From: Bathymodiolus brooksi
Taxonomy: Eukaryota; Mollusca; Bivalvia; Mytilida; Modiolidae
Length of the DNA stretch: 64,000 bases
Assembly: GCA_963680875.1 (NCBI GenBank)
Contig: OY804576.1
Span: forward strand, 75,149,668-75,213,667
Reading direction: 5' to 3'
This document shows positions 32,443 to 43,355 of the stretch, one piece after another. Numbering within the stretch: position 1 is the stretch's first letter; each line of letters starts with the position of its first letter. Both the position numbers and the translations under genes were made by a program. The notes below the pieces were generated by a model. The model ran no database searches. It worked only from the letters and a program-made list of their open reading frames with translations, and was not told the DNA's origin.

Positions 32443-33359
32443 TACGGAAGTGGGGATCGCACAAGGATTATCCGATATGGGTAAAACAGTCTTGTAAAAC
32501 ACTGGTATCCATTTGTCAGACATGATAAAGAAATAATAAATACAAACAAACAAGAAAACAAGGCCAGGGCTCTCGGTAAAAATAATGATTAAAATTGATT
32601 TGATGCTAATAACATGTATAATATGCTGATATTTTAAAACTAAATGATATTTTAGATCTTTTATCAATATCTATAAGAAAAAAAAAAAATATCCTTACAT
32701 TGTAATTAAAAAAGCGTTTATGGATATTAATAAATACTTTCTCATTATTAACAAATCTGATTTATTTTCTTTTATTAAAAATCTGATTTTTGAGTTATCT
32801 TTTATCAATCCGTTTTAGAAATATTAATAAACACACACTAGAATGATTTGATTTTGTTAGTATCAGTTACAAATATGAATTCAATACATGGATGTCATTA
32901 CAGTTAATTATGGACGTCTAAAAAATTAGACAAATGATTTATAAATTTTACTAAACAACCTAATTTTTTATGTAAACATTTTAAAACATTTTTTGTTATT
33001 TTTGTAAATAATATTTGATCCCGTTATCATTAAATATGGAGACTGACGACAATCACTTAATCATTCATGTATGGTGTCCGTTTACGTGTCGAATTAAACA
33101 CCGTTACAAATTTTTATAACTACACAATTGTTCAATTAATTAAATATCTCCATTTTTATTCAGACGGTTCAATTGTCGATTCAGTAATCTATAGCTGAAC
33201 CCACAATAGAAAATTTGATATAGACTTTGATTTACATATTTTAAATGATTTATGATCAATATTGATTTTTTAATTAATTTTAATATACACTTATTTCAGT
33301 AAAAAGTAATTGAATATTCACGATTAAAGTAGGTAGATCTCATCAGCGTAAGATTTTAT
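32443..33359. other. No gene seen; very AT-rich
   Basis: Extremely AT-rich with homopolymer runs. Nothing assignable. Confidence 0.4.
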
Positions 33360-33460
33360 TTCATAATTTAATAAAAAAAAACGAAAAACAAAAAACAAAA
33401 GCAACACCGTCGGAATAGTTAAAAAATCCCCTAAAACTCGCAGAAAGAGCCAATTACACA
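33360..33460 (-). repeat. Family D fragment
   Basis: gcaacaccgtcggaatagtt, aaaaaatcccctaaaactcg, cagaaagagccaattac: the reverse-oriented D core, ending next to the pogo-like element. Confidence 0.5.
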
Positions 33461-33464
33461 AATA

Positions 33465-33643
33465 CAGTCAAACCTGCCGATGAGATCACCTCTATTGAGT
33501 AGTTACCTGTATTAAAAGGTCACCTTTTTCTTTCCCTGTCATAGAAAATTTCATATGAATTGAACCTCTTTTAAGAGGTCACCTGTCTTAAAAGGCCACT
33601 TTTTCTTTGTCCCAAAGGTGACCTCTTAATACAGGTTTGACTG
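33465..33643 (+). mobile_element. Pogo/Tigger-like MITE, 179 bp
   Basis: CAGTCAAACCTG at the left end and its inverse CAGGTTTGACTG at the right, flanked by TA on both sides. The inside has two divergent inverted blocks (ggtcacctttttctttcc, ttttaagaggtcacctgtct). Related copies lie at 37074 and 52586. Confidence 0.8.
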
Positions 33644-33792
33644 TACATGATTTTCAATATCCTGTCCCAGTACAGACATTTCAGTAAGATGGGAGGTTAA
33701 ACTAGTTGTATGACTCAAAGCTTTCCTCTGAATGAAATGATACGGTATGTTGGCTGGTAGATAATTATGCGTTAACCTTCTTATTCATACCT

Positions 33793-34175
33793 ACAGTATG
33801 TGGTCAAAAGTATTGCCACATGTAAAAAAAATCCCTATATAATCAACTAAAACCATATTTTTTCAAAAAATTATTGTGAAGTCATTTTTGGATAGATTTT
33901 AACAAATTTTACACCAAAACATTCAGAATTGTCTATATTTTGACTGTTTATTTGCTCATTATGTTTATATGAGTGATTTTTATTTGTACATAATCTAAAC
34001 ATAACAAATAAAGATTGACTTTGATTTTCCTATATATTTCAACTAAAAATAAATCCTAAAAATTAACAATCCTGTTTAAATTATGTACAAATAAAAACCA
34101 GTCATATAAACATAATTAGCAAATAAACCATCAAAATATATAGACAATTCTGAATGCTTCGGTGTGAAATTTGTT
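33793..34175. mobile_element. Tc1-like foldback element, right end truncated
   Basis: It starts tacagtatgtggtcaaaagt + attgccaca, a Tc1/mariner-type end. Arms 33901-33998 and 34073-34175 are inverse copies (ttcagaattgtctatatttt against atatagacaattctgaatgc, and tttatttgtacataatctaa against aaattatgtacaaataaa). The outer part of the right arm, with the second TIR, is replaced by T/G-rich low-complexity sequence from about 34180. Confidence 0.7.
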
Positions 34176-34432
34176 AAATTGTCTGTTCGTTGGGTTTTTG
34201 TTGTTGTTTTTTTTGGAATTTTTTGTTTTGGGTTGTTTGTTTGTTTTGTTTGTTCTGTTTTGTTTTTTGTGAATGAAGCAGACTATCAGAGAGATTCACC
34301 GCCCGTGAATCGCTCACAAACTTGAATCCATAAAGTAGTATCACTTTAAAGGTAGAACAATATATATATACGTCTGAAAATTAAACCAAACAGTGTTAGA
34401 ATTAGATTTTAGAGCTGTCAAATTTTTGTTCT

Positions 34433-34530
34433 TCCCTCGACGGGATTTGAACCCACACCATTGATACACTGCAGCACCATTCGCTTAGCCTTACGTCCAG
34501 CGCCCTAGACCACTCGACCACATCCACTCC
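34433..34530 (-). pseudogene. tRNA-Ser-like pseudogene or SINE head
   Basis: Minus strand: gtggatgtggtcgagtggtc has the A-box form of tRNA-Ser. About 60 bases on, gtgtgggttcaaatcccgtc gives a T arm (GTGGG/CCCGT, loop ttcaaat). The extra length fits a class II variable arm. The presumed acceptor strands do not pair, so it is not a working tRNA gene. The sequence beyond, with acagctctaaaatctaattc, may be the body of a SINE. Confidence 0.5.
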
Positions 34531-35224
34531 CTAGTTAGAAATTGGGAACCAGTATTAATTATAGTCGGCTATGGAAAAACAACAATACACCGTTATCATA
34601 TTGATGTATCACTGCTTAAAAAGGACAATTTAAATCAACATACTTATAAAAAGCGGCCATGGAGGTCTATTAAAAGTGGGCATTGCACTGGAATTGCACA
34701 GATTCATTATCTAAATGTTTTCTAAATGAGAAAAGATGTTGTAAAAGAGAAAATATTTGAAAAACAATAATATGTTGAAGTCATTGGAAAAAGTTCCATA
34801 ATAAATGTTGCATATTTTCAGCTATTCAGATATTCAGATATATATGTATTAGTTTAATATGTTTGATATGCAACATCAAACAGATTATGTACATTTCTTT
34901 ACAAAACTTATTATATGATGCAAAGCATATGTTCTTTGTTGAAAATATCGTGTTTAATATTAATAAACGTTCAAATGGATAAAGACAGGATTTTGATGCA
35001 TGTTAACATGAAAGAGAGAAAATCATGCTAAGCAATATGGTTCAAATCAGAAGTTAAGACTCTATGATTGAAATGTCGTGTTCAGTATCATATTTTTATA
35101 TGGTATAACATGGCGTATTATAAGAAAAATCTTACATGTCATTAGATAATCAATCAATATCATTATTAATATTATAGTATTTTTTTCAAAAAAATGATAA
35201 TTTAATACTTTTCTATTATGTGTC
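34531..35224. other. No gene seen
   Basis: AT-rich, unassigned. Confidence 0.35.
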
Positions 35225-35455
35225 ACGAAGATTTACAACTAACTATACAATCAATGCCTTTCACCACTAACTTTTTTGAGTTCGAATCTCACTCGTGACG
35301 AGATGTACTCGATAGAACATCACGTGATAAAGTTTGTCAGTGACTTGCGACATGTCGGTGGTTTTCTCTGGGTACTCTGGTTCCCTGCACGAATAAAAAA
35401 CTGACCGCCACGATATAGAAATTTTGTTAAACACCATAGCCCTAACTCAGAGTTC
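35225..35455 (+). mobile_element. tRNA-headed SINE
   Basis: Degenerate head (acgaagatttacaactaact), B-box-like gagttcgaatctcactcgtg, gatgtactcgatagaacatc, tttgtcagtgacttgcgaca, gtcggtggttttctctgggt, actgaccgccacgatataga, ttaaacaccatagccctaac. Sense orientation. Confidence 0.8.
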
Positions 35456-35504
35456 AAGTTAGACAATGTATCATTGTAATATGACCATATATGAAAAATG
35501 CATC

Positions 35505-35632
35505 ACCACTGAAGTTTTATGAGTCAGTTGCTTGCGACATATTGGTGGCATTCTCAGCCTTAATCTGATTCTCCCACCAGAAGAATAGCAACAACCAATG
35601 ATATGACGGAACATGACGTTTAATACCGATAA
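35505..35632 (+). mobile_element. Second SINE body, adjacent
   Basis: gagtcagttgcttgcgacat, attggtggcattctcagcct, ctgattctcccaccagaaga, atgatatgacggaacatgac, gtttaataccg. A diverged tandem neighbour of the preceding copy. Confidence 0.55.
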
Positions 35633-35637
35633 AAACA

Positions 35638-35740
35638 ACAACGTCAGTTTTGAAGGTTTCCACAAATCGGACACGCTGCGATACTGGTGATAATTTTTGT
35701 CTAGGACTTCAAAACTACCGTCATTCTATATGTAATATAA
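35638..35740 (+). repeat. Minor repeat G, copy 1
   Basis: caacgtcagttttgaaggtt, gctgcgatactggtgataat, ttttgtctaggacttcaaaa, ctaccgtcattctatatgta. It recurs at 42495-42590. Confidence 0.65.
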
Positions 35741-36004
35741 TATTTCTTTTTTTTCCTCTTTCTTGGGGAGGCGGGGAGGGGGGGCCTTACCTATTGTTGT
35801 TGTCAGGTGAACATGTCAATTTGACTGATTTATTTTTGTTTTCCAGTTTAGAGATGTAGTGTTGATATAATTCTTATGATATGATTATTATTAATAGCAT
35901 GCAGTGGACAACTGTCCTTTTCCCCATGAAAGTATCTGGTAAAACTTCCATCTGCTTTTATTTTGTGGGGAGGGCGTCGTGTTGTCTTATATGAAAAGAA
36001 AGTT

Positions 36005-36510
36005 TAAATAGTCATAGTCAACAAATCCACCAATATCAACAACACGAACAGCCACCGCTCACATGAAACATTGGAAATATGGGTACTGGTTTCGGACAAA
36101 AATGTGTTGGTGTTAAACAGATTAATAAGATCCTAAGCCTTCCCCTCTTGATAAAACGTTCAGGAAGACAGAAAGGGAAAGCACGAATGAACAATCTAGA
36201 AACACAGACAACATTTGGCACACAAGAAACGAGACCAAGACAAGAAAAACAAAATATACAACACAACACTATGTTGCGAATCTGTGCAGGTCTTTTTATA
36301 GTCGTTCGTTTATACATTCCTTTGATATCTACCTTTTATAATTGGATCTCCAACAGCAATACAGATATGAACAAACGATTGGAGAATAAACACTGCACAG
36401 CTTCTCTTCTACTCAAACGACCACATACTATGACAAAAATGAATGACAACATAAGCATAGACAGTACGATATCAGGGTCAATGAATGTTTGTAGTTAACT
36501 GACTACTAAC
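36005..36510 (+). repeat. Family E block with a B-like insert
   Basis: ccaccaatatcaacaacacg (36029) and the later gaatgacaacataagcatag, gtttgtagttaactgactac match the E copies at 2.6 kb and 46.2-46.5 kb. Between them, 36150-36265 resembles reverse family B (cacgaatgaacaatctagaa, ggcacacaagaaacgaga). The 139-codon plus frame and 93-codon minus frame run across these repeats and are not supported as genes. Confidence 0.5.
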
Positions 36511-37073
36511 TTGCTTTCTTTCGATATTATGTATCACACGTGTTGTTTTATCTAGTTGTGCTTCTTGTCTGTACTACTCCATCTAATTGGTATTCAACCT
36601 TTGTTTCTATAAGCCAGAGAATATTATCTACAAGGAAAAAACAAAACTGAATGAGTATCAAAATCAAAGATTCGCTTGGCTTTGATATGTAAATAAGCTA
36701 TTGTGTATTATTTTCTAGGAATACAACGAATAACAGTGTATTGTAATTGAAAAAATAGACTTATTTCACAAACCCGTTTATTATTTACATTTCAATTACA
36801 AATGATCCATTGTCTGTATTTGTTTGACAATAAAATATGTTTAAAGTAAAGTAATGGACATTTCTGAACAAACACCGTTGGCCTTCAAGTTAAAACTCTT
36901 TCCGCTATATATCTTTACTGGTAATACATGTGGTCATTAAGCATCTGCTTTGATGCTTTTACAAAAAAATGTAAGCAGCAATGTCATTAATGAGCATCGA
37001 TTAGAAATTTACAAATGTTTTCATTGTATCTAACATTTAAATGATGGTAATGACCTTCGTCTTCCTTTGATAG
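36511..37073. other. No gene seen
   Basis: Unassigned AT-rich sequence. Confidence 0.35.
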
Positions 37074-37250
37074 TACTGTACTGTATTAAGAGGTCACCTT
37101 TGGAGAAAAGAAAAAGTGTTTTTTTAAGACAGGTGACCTCTTAAAAGAGGTTCAATTCAAATGAAATCTGCTATGACAGGACAAGAAAAATGTGACCCTT
37201 TAATACAGGTGACTGCTTAATAGAGGTGACCTCATGGGAAAGCTTGACTG
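37074..37250 (-). mobile_element. Pogo/Tigger-like MITE, reverse copy
   Basis: Inverse of the 33465 element: tattaagaggtcacctttgg near the left end, aagacaggtgacctcttaaa, ggttcaattcaaatgaaatc, and the right end agcttgactg followed by ta. The left TIR is damaged. Confidence 0.75.
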
Positions 37251-37354
37251 TATTCTGTTTTACGAACAAGAAAGATTTATGCAAAAACTTCAAGTTTATG
37301 ATTCTTTATAACAACATCGCATTACCAGTTATATATGAGAGAGTTGGCATTTTA

Positions 37355-37605
37355 CTCACATGTGGGAAACATTTTCATGACCGAATCATTTCACTAGGAG
37401 GAGAGGAGGTATATGACAACTTCTGTGTTACGGAGAAGAAAGATTTATGTATAAAGTTCAAAGTTAGGACTGAGGTTTCTTTACAACAACACTGCCCACC
37501 CTAGAACTCAGGTTTCTTTACAACAACACTGCCCATCCATTTATATGTCATGCTTGACATCTAACTCACATGTGGAAAACACTTTCATTTCACTAGGAGG
37601 GGATG
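37355..37605 (+). repeat. Local direct duplications before family D
   Basis: actcacatgtgggaaacatt + ttcat … tttcactaggaggagagg (37355) returns at about 37563. Inside, ggtttctttacaacaacact + gccca occurs twice, ~40 bp apart (37470 and 37510). The 92-codon frame across here is repeat-derived. Confidence 0.65.
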
Positions 37606-37760
37606 AATTGGCGCGTAAAACCAATTTAATCCTACCACTTCTTATTTTGAAGTCAGAGGCGAGCTGTCATGTATATGTGTTTATAGCAACCATGTTTCTT
37701 CTACATCTACTATTTTTCTATTAGATTTTGGAAGTGTTCTGATTGTGTGGCATGGTTTTT
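37545..37760 (+). repeat. Family D copy
   Basis: tttcatttcactaggagggg, atcctaccacttcttatttt, ctactatttttctattagat, tttggaagtgttctgattgt, gtggcatggtttttt. It is followed by a long T-rich run to about 37815. Confidence 0.6.
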
Positions 37761-37995
37761 TTTATTTTATTTTTTTTTTTTTCTTCTTGTTTTTATTTAT
37801 TTTTTTTTTCACTATTTTGTTTGAGTTATGCCTATCACTGGATTTCACAATTTGGACTATGGGAGGAAAAACATCATTAAAGATGGTGCTGTTTCTTTAC
37901 TCTAATTTCTTTCAATCCACATCCCATCCTGTGATTGACTAAACTTTGATTATTAGAGAACATGGATATGTGTATTTGTAGGGTTACATTGTGTC

Positions 37996-38055
37996 TTGGT
38001 TTATTGTTTTGTGTTTAACGCCAATTTCGGCAATATTTAAGCTATATCGTGGCGT
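37996..38055 (-). mobile_element. SINE fragment
   Basis: tgttttgtgtttaacgccaa, tttcggcaatatttaagcta, tatcgtggcg. Confidence 0.65.
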
Positions 38056-38299
38056 GAACAAATTTAACATTTTGTAGCAATGATATCTAATTCTGTTATG
38101 AAATATTCATCTTGGTGCGTGCTTACGACCAAGCGTTTTAACTAATATATGTGAGTTTAATAAACGAGTAAGTAAGATTGTATTTTTAATGAAGCATTTG
38201 ATAGTGAAAATAAGATCCATCTAGGTTAAATGGAAATTGTTTGTTATCACTTTAAGATAAGAAAAACTAACACAACTTATTTATGACTGTATCAATAAT

Positions 38300-38480
38300 C
38301 TAAAAAAATGGAAAATAAAAGAAAATACCACTCTGTCGGAACAGTTCCAAAATCTAATAGAAAAATGGTAGAAAGAAGCAAAATCGGTACCTCTAACACA
38401 AAACATGTGACAGTTAACTTTCCAATAACAAGTGGCTGGGTTATGCTAGTTTTATGGGTCCAAACCTAATATAATGAAAT
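38300..38480 (-). repeat. Family D copy
   Basis: aataccactctgtcggaaca, gttccaaaatctaatagaaa, ggtagaaagaagcaaaatcg, gtacctctaacacaaaacat, aacaagtggctgggttatgc, tagttttatgggtccaaacc. It fixes the D order in reverse. Confidence 0.65.
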
Positions 38481-38510
38481 TTATCAATTTATTAACAAGC
38501 ATTGCTGATT

Positions 38511-38538
<28 letters not shown>
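38511..38538 (+). repeat. Poly-C run of 28
   Basis: Twenty-eight consecutive C. Its length in the assembly is probably unreliable. Long C runs can fold into i-motif or, on the other strand, G-quadruplex structures. Confidence 0.95.
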
Positions 38539-38541
<3 letters not shown>

Positions 38542-39076
38542 TTAACAATATAATAATGTTTATCACTTAGGATAAACAGGTTTAATGAAAGCGACATAAC
38601 CCGGAAAAAAGTCCGAGCAGTTCCGTCGCACTGTAACCTTTTTATGTGTGTACGTCACAACTTCCGTCGTATCAGTTTTATGCTAGCCGCCAGACATCAT
38701 ACGTTTTTGTACCCACCTCCTCTCCCTAAATTCCTAGATAGAAAGATTCTGCTGCTGTTTGTTATATTTTTCAGGATTGGTACTATTACTTGCCTGGGGC
38801 TGCAATTGAGATATCAGATGTGAAGTGTACAGACTTGATATACATCTGGACTTTAACCGAAGTACATGTGTAGCTCTTCCGGACAGTGTACAGTATTTTT
38901 GTGAATAGTTTCCGTGATTTAAGAATTAAAAAAAAAATTGCGAGTTTATGTGGGAGATTCAGAAACTGTAACTAAGCACTGTTTAATTACTTATAATGTT
39001 TGATTTGTTTTAATATGTATCTGTATTTTATAAATGTACTTGCTTTAATAAAATTTGTCACAGTTCAATAGAGGCG

Positions 39077-39426
39077 GGATCTGACAAGACGACTGTTGGT
39101 CATAATCCTACAATTGTACGTGAGCTCATATTTTGGTATACTTTCTTGTGGTACCACAAGTAGGTAAGGTGTATATATAATTTAGTCAGTTGGCATTCTC
39201 ACGTAAACCGGAGAGGCCAGTTCTTGAACTGGTACCAGTTTGGAACTTAGGTTGGACTCCTTTGAAAAAACCAGGGAGTAGGTTGTAAATGTTTGCTTTA
39301 TATCGGGGTTTATGATCTTCTTTTACTCTCTACTAAGGTGACGTGGAGGTTTGTAGCATTCATTGGTACCAGTGAGGCACAGCTTGCCCAAACGATTACT
39401 GGCGGTCTGTTCGTCTTGTCAGATCC
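39077..39426. repeat. 16-bp perfect inverted pair 350 bp apart
   Basis: ggatctgacaagacga at 39077-39092 and tcgtcttgtcagatcc at 39411-39426. A TATA-like gtatatataa lies at about 39171. The enclosed sequence is less AT-rich than its surroundings and non-coding. It may be an unrecognised short element, or part of an LTR; I cannot assign it. Confidence 0.5.
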
Positions 39427-39714
39427 AGTCTTTGTTATTTTAACTGTGGCCGTATTATCCACTTAAATGTTTGTTTCATCTATATCTCTGCGTAAATTAT
39501 ACTAGTAATTAATTAGACATGAAGTGATTTCGTAATCCCATCCGTCCGTCTGTCCGTCTCTTGTTACAAGTCTTTCATTAAACGGCTGATATTCGTACAT
39601 TTAACCATATTAATAGCTCACATTTGTCAATTTTACACTATATAATGCTGATCTGCTAAACTGTTTTACAAGGTCACATAGTTGTATATGGTAGCAAGAC
39701 CTTTTTTTATTTTG

Positions 39715-39845
39715 TAAATAAGCAATCAATAAAATGAAAGACAATAAATACCAGACTTTCGGAACAATTCCAAAATACCACACTTTCGGAACAGTTTCAA
39801 AATTCAATCGCAAAATCGTAGAAAAAGCCAAAATCGATACCCTTA
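39715..39845 (-). repeat. Family D core
   Basis: aataccagactttcggaaca and ccacactttcggaacagttt show a local duplication. Then aaattcaatcgcaaaatcgt, agaaaaagccaaaatcgata and cccttagcg. This end is nearly the sequence from which the 33-bp satellite at 58.27 kb starts. Confidence 0.7.
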
Positions 39846-39954
39846 GCGAATTATGAAAATCTTTTTATATAATTTAATGAAAGATTACATACATGTCTAA
39901 ATACAATTGAAAACTTCAAATATTTTAGACTAAAATTTAATAAACAGAACAGAG

Positions 39955-40164
39955 AATATAATGGTCATAAAAAAAGACGAAAGAACCAATAGTGATCTAC
40001 AAAACACTACACAGAAAACTACAGATTGAGCAACACAAACACCACTTAAAACCGCGAATGAACTCATGTTATGTTTCTGGAAGGGTAAGCCGTTCCTGCT
40101 CCACTAGTGGCACCCATCGTTTTACTTTTGTTACAAACTCGGTTATAAGTCATGAGTGAGGAAA
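39955..40164 (-). mobile_element. Family A 3' tail
   Basis: atggtcataaaaaaagacga, agtgatctacaaaacactac, acagaaaactacagattgag, gcaacacaaacaccacttaa, gtttctggaagggtaagccg, ttcctgctccactagtggca, cccatcg. The terminal ~40 bp is missing at the left. Confidence 0.8.
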
Positions 40165-40518
40165 TGACCGGATTGTGATCACCATAACGGAACATAACCA
40201 AGGTCAGCTGTGACACAGATATTCCGTATTGGTTAACCAAGTCATGGTGATGACCGTAAAACTTTCAAGGTGAGGACTTAACTTAAACACTAGAAGCCCT
40301 TTTTTCAGTATCTGCCTTCTTAGCAGCAACTATCTATTAAGGAAATCATGATAGGAACCACAAGCTTCGGAATATCGTATTAATATCGAATATATATACC
40401 TCATATACAGATTCTGCTGGAATGTTGTTACATATAAATGGAAAATTCACCATGGGAAAATTGAAATAATCCATTTTCTCGTAAAGGTTTGTTCTAACCC
40501 TTACCTCACTGTCAACCT
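40165..40518 (-). pseudogene. Penelope-like RT, C-terminal third
   Basis: Read right to left, it matches the RT end from about the LTVRVRT..LRENG-like variable segment through the thumb to the terminal residues. Plus-strand landmarks: ttccgtattggttaaccaag, tcatggtgatgaccgtaaaa, ctattaaggaaatcatgata, ggaatgttgttacatataaa. Several frameshifts. The terminal stop context is altered, and the catalytic region is absent. Confidence 0.7.
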
Positions 40519-40649
40519 AGCTCAATATGTGGTATCCTTTATTTCAAACTCAAAGAGATAAATGCACACAATCACCCTCTGTTTTAGTGAGTCACTCTAT
40601 GTTTAGTTGTTTTTTGTTTTTTTGTTTGTTTTTGTTCTTGTTTTTTTTT

Positions 40650-40764
40650 GCTAAGTGTTTTCTGGATCATTGTTTGTCGTTGTCCTGTTTCTTTTGACCA
40701 TTGCAGTGTCTGTTCGTCTTCAAATTAGGGCTCTGATTACCCCGTTGGCATCTTCTAACTTTTC
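40650..40764 (+). mobile_element. Family A terminal fragment
   Basis: aagtgttttctggatcattg, tcctgtttcttttgaccatt, gcagtgtctgttcgtcttca, aattagggctctgattaccc, cgttggcatcttctaacttt. Confidence 0.65.
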
Positions 40765-41429
40765 ATATTAGTGTACAATGTATGTCATAAATGTGATATG
40801 CAAATAAAATCTTAAACTGTTTTATAATGACGATTGTATTACCCTTTCTCGTATTGAATATAAAATACATGAAATTAATCTTTAAAATCACGTTCTCTAA
40901 GTTAATTACCATTGCGAACTGTTCAGTGGTTTGTATAGAAAAAAAGGTTATATAATGATGGTTAAATAACGAACAGTTCATGTAAAGATATATCAGGAAT
41001 AACACGTTTTGTGATGAAAGCGTGTATTTTCAGAACGAACAGCGAGACATTGCTGTAATTGCTTTCTAAAAAGTCGTTAATGAAACTTTACCATGATGAA
41101 AGTAGATTGGGAGTGTTTTAATCAACTTGCACCACATTTTGCTTGTCAAAGAAATTGTCTTGTTATCCTTTGTCTTGTCTATTTAAATGTAATGTTATGG
41201 TAATGGGAATTTTAGAACACACATACTTAGCTTTCTGTACTTCTTGACAAAAATATGCCATTAAGACTTTTACACGTTTTAAGATATAATATTTTAAATA
41301 TAATTGTTTGCCAGCTTCTGTGAAAAGTGTTGAACAATGTTAAATAAAAACAAAGAGAATAACAAAGATGTAAATATTCAAAAGAAACTGACATTAATTA
41401 CAGTTAGAAAAACTAAAATAAAATGTCCT
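40765..41429. other. No gene seen
   Basis: AT-rich, unassigned. Confidence 0.35.
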
Positions 41430-41600
41430 TACCTTCAGTTGTTTGTCTTATTTACGTTATTTGTTTTTGTTTGCGCATAGTGATGTCCAACACATATTGT
41501 GTTTGTTTTTGTTTTGTTTTTCTTCGTCTTATGTTGCCAGTTTCTCTTATTTGTGTTTTTTTTTTAATTGCCCCTTCGGTATTATCTGACGTTTATTTCG
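41430..41600 (+). mobile_element. Family B tail
   Basis: cagttgtttgtcttatttac, tttgcgcatagtgatgtcca, acacatattgtgtttg, cttcgtcttatgttgccagt, ttctctta, aattgccccttcggtattat, ctgacgtttatt. The repetitive short protein it would encode is the usual false product of this family. Confidence 0.8.
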
Positions 41601-41860
41601 ATGTCGCCCTGGAAATACCTTTATTGTTTTAGTAATTCAGTTAAACACGGTCATACCATTTCCGGTTTTGAACATTTAAGGTTTTCAATTTCCCGCCCGT
41701 AGCACTATTGAAGGAATATTATTCAGCGAAATTAGCATTAAGTTAGTGTAAATTAATTAATGCATTACATTTACCTAATTAATGTACTTCGTTAATAACA
41801 AATTGATTAAAGATTGTTAGTAACATTAACGCGTTTTTTTAACCAATGTATTACAATTTC

Positions 41861-41996
41861 TCTCAGGCACATTTAACCATAGCAGATTTATTTTTCTCAG
41901 GCACATTTAACCATAGCAGATTTATTTTTCTCAGGCACATTTAACCATAGCAGATTTATTTTTCTCAGGCACATTTAACCATAACAGATTTTGGCT
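41861..41996 (+). repeat. 34-bp minisatellite, 4 units
   Basis: Units start at 41861, 41895, 41929 and 41963: tctcaggcacatttaaccat + agcagatttatttt. The first three are identical; the last diverges into the C sequence (ataacagattttggc), so the array grew from family C. Confidence 0.95.
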
Positions 41997-42140
41997 ATCA
42001 TGTTTAGGTTCTTTAGTTTACTTGGTCCCAAATACTTTTAAACTTGTTTGGCTTTCCAAACGTTTGACTATGAATATAGCTCACCAAGGTTTTAAAGAAA
42101 ACCATTTGTGTACGCTTAATTAGATATCTTTTTTTACTAC
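41861..42140 (+). mobile_element. Family C copy with 34-bp minisatellite
   Basis: After the array: ggctatcatgtttaggttct, cttggtcccaaatactttta, ttggctttccaaacgtttga, ctatgaatatagctcaccaa, then tgtacgcttaattagatatc. The hammerhead-like segment is destroyed (ctcaccaaggttttaaagaa in place of the core). Confidence 0.65.
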
Positions 42141-42147
42141 AAAAATT

Positions 42148-42215
42148 TGGGAGTTCGAATCTTGCCAAGGCGAGGTGTACTTGATACAACCTATCGCTGG
42201 TAATTAAGACATATT
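42148..42215 (+). mobile_element. SINE fragment
   Basis: gggagttcgaatcttgccaa + ggcgaggtgtacttgataca: B-box-like region and start of the body only. Confidence 0.6.
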
Positions 42216-42294
42216 GCTTTTGATTTCACCGAGTGATATGATCAGTATCAACGAACTGACTCTGATACTAAAGATTAGTGAGTGTGACTTTACC

Positions 42295-42478
42295 ACCAGT
42301 TGTTTGTAGGAGGGCTCATGTCCTATATACGTTATTTGTATTTGTTTGCGTATAGTGGTATCCAACACATATTGTGTTGTATTTTTGCTTTGTATTTCTT
42401 CGTCTTGTACGCTATGTTGCCAGTTTCTCTGGATTGTCCATTATTTATTGCCCCTTCGGTATTCAATAACGTTTACAT
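42295..42478 (+). mobile_element. Family B tail
   Basis: caccagttgtttgtaggagg, gctcatgtcctatatacgtt, gtttgcgtatagtggtatcc, aacacatattgtgttg, cttcgtcttgtacgctatgt, tgccagtttctctggattgt, attgccccttcggtattcaa, taacgttta. One of the most complete copies. Confidence 0.85.
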
Positions 42479-42494
42479 AAGCACATTATAACGT

Positions 42495-42590
42495 TACAGA
42501 TAAAAATAGTAACGCCAGTTTTGAAGGTATCGACATACAATGCGATGATGTTTGTCTAGACCTTAAACACTACCGTTGTTCTATGTATAC
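42495..42590 (+). repeat. Minor repeat G, copy 2
   Basis: gtaacgccagttttgaaggt, acaatgcgatgatgtttgtc, tagaccttaaacactaccgt. It follows a B terminus here; the copy at 35638 follows a SINE. Confidence 0.65.
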
Positions 42591-43355
42591 TATTCATCAG
42601 TCATCTACGCGTACTCTGGTTCTACGAGTACTTCTTTTTCAATTACCATTAACAACTAATTACCACCCCCGATACAACTAAATACCAATAAATCTTATTT
42701 CTAAGTGCGTCATAGATTGTTTGGAAAGGGCAAAAAGACATGTAATGAAATGTGAAAAGAAAGATATTATGAAAATAAAAACAAAAAATAAACGAATCTC
42801 TCGTATTCGATACGAATAACAGGTGATATATGTATTTACGGAAATGACGTCATATCTTGAATCATGTACTATCATTGGTCACTAGACTGTTATTTACATG
42901 AAAAACTAATTCACTTTCCTAATATTGAATACTGTATTTCCATTTTCTTGATTAATGAAGAAGAAATAAAATACCACACTGAATATAAATATACTATTTT
43001 ATTTGCAAATAATGTCAATTATTTATATTTCTACGTGGGTCAATCACATTACTTGGCATTTGAAGTGCAATTGGTTTGGCTTTCCATGCTTTTTGTAATT
43101 TACGAGAAGAAGACGTTTTGAAAATTTTGATATTGCAATATTTTAGTCATGTCCTATGGTAGCAACAACAAAGGTATACATGTAGAGGATTATCCAATTA
43201 ACATTTAAATATTCAATTAGTAGTAATAAAAAAAAGGCATAATGTATGCTATTTTACATATTTCGACCTTTTACAAAGATATATGCACAAATTATGTGCA
43301 GAACAGGCACTTGATGAGGAGATAGTCGTCAGTTGTCAAAATACGTTATATAATC
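42591..43355. other. No gene seen
   Basis: AT-rich. An 85-codon plus frame (42864-43121) has hydrophobic stretches but no recognisable domain. Confidence 0.35.

Noticed and set aside
36079..36498. 139-codon plus ORF
   Set aside because: It runs across family E and B-like repeat sequence; no domain; an antisense frame of similar quality overlaps.
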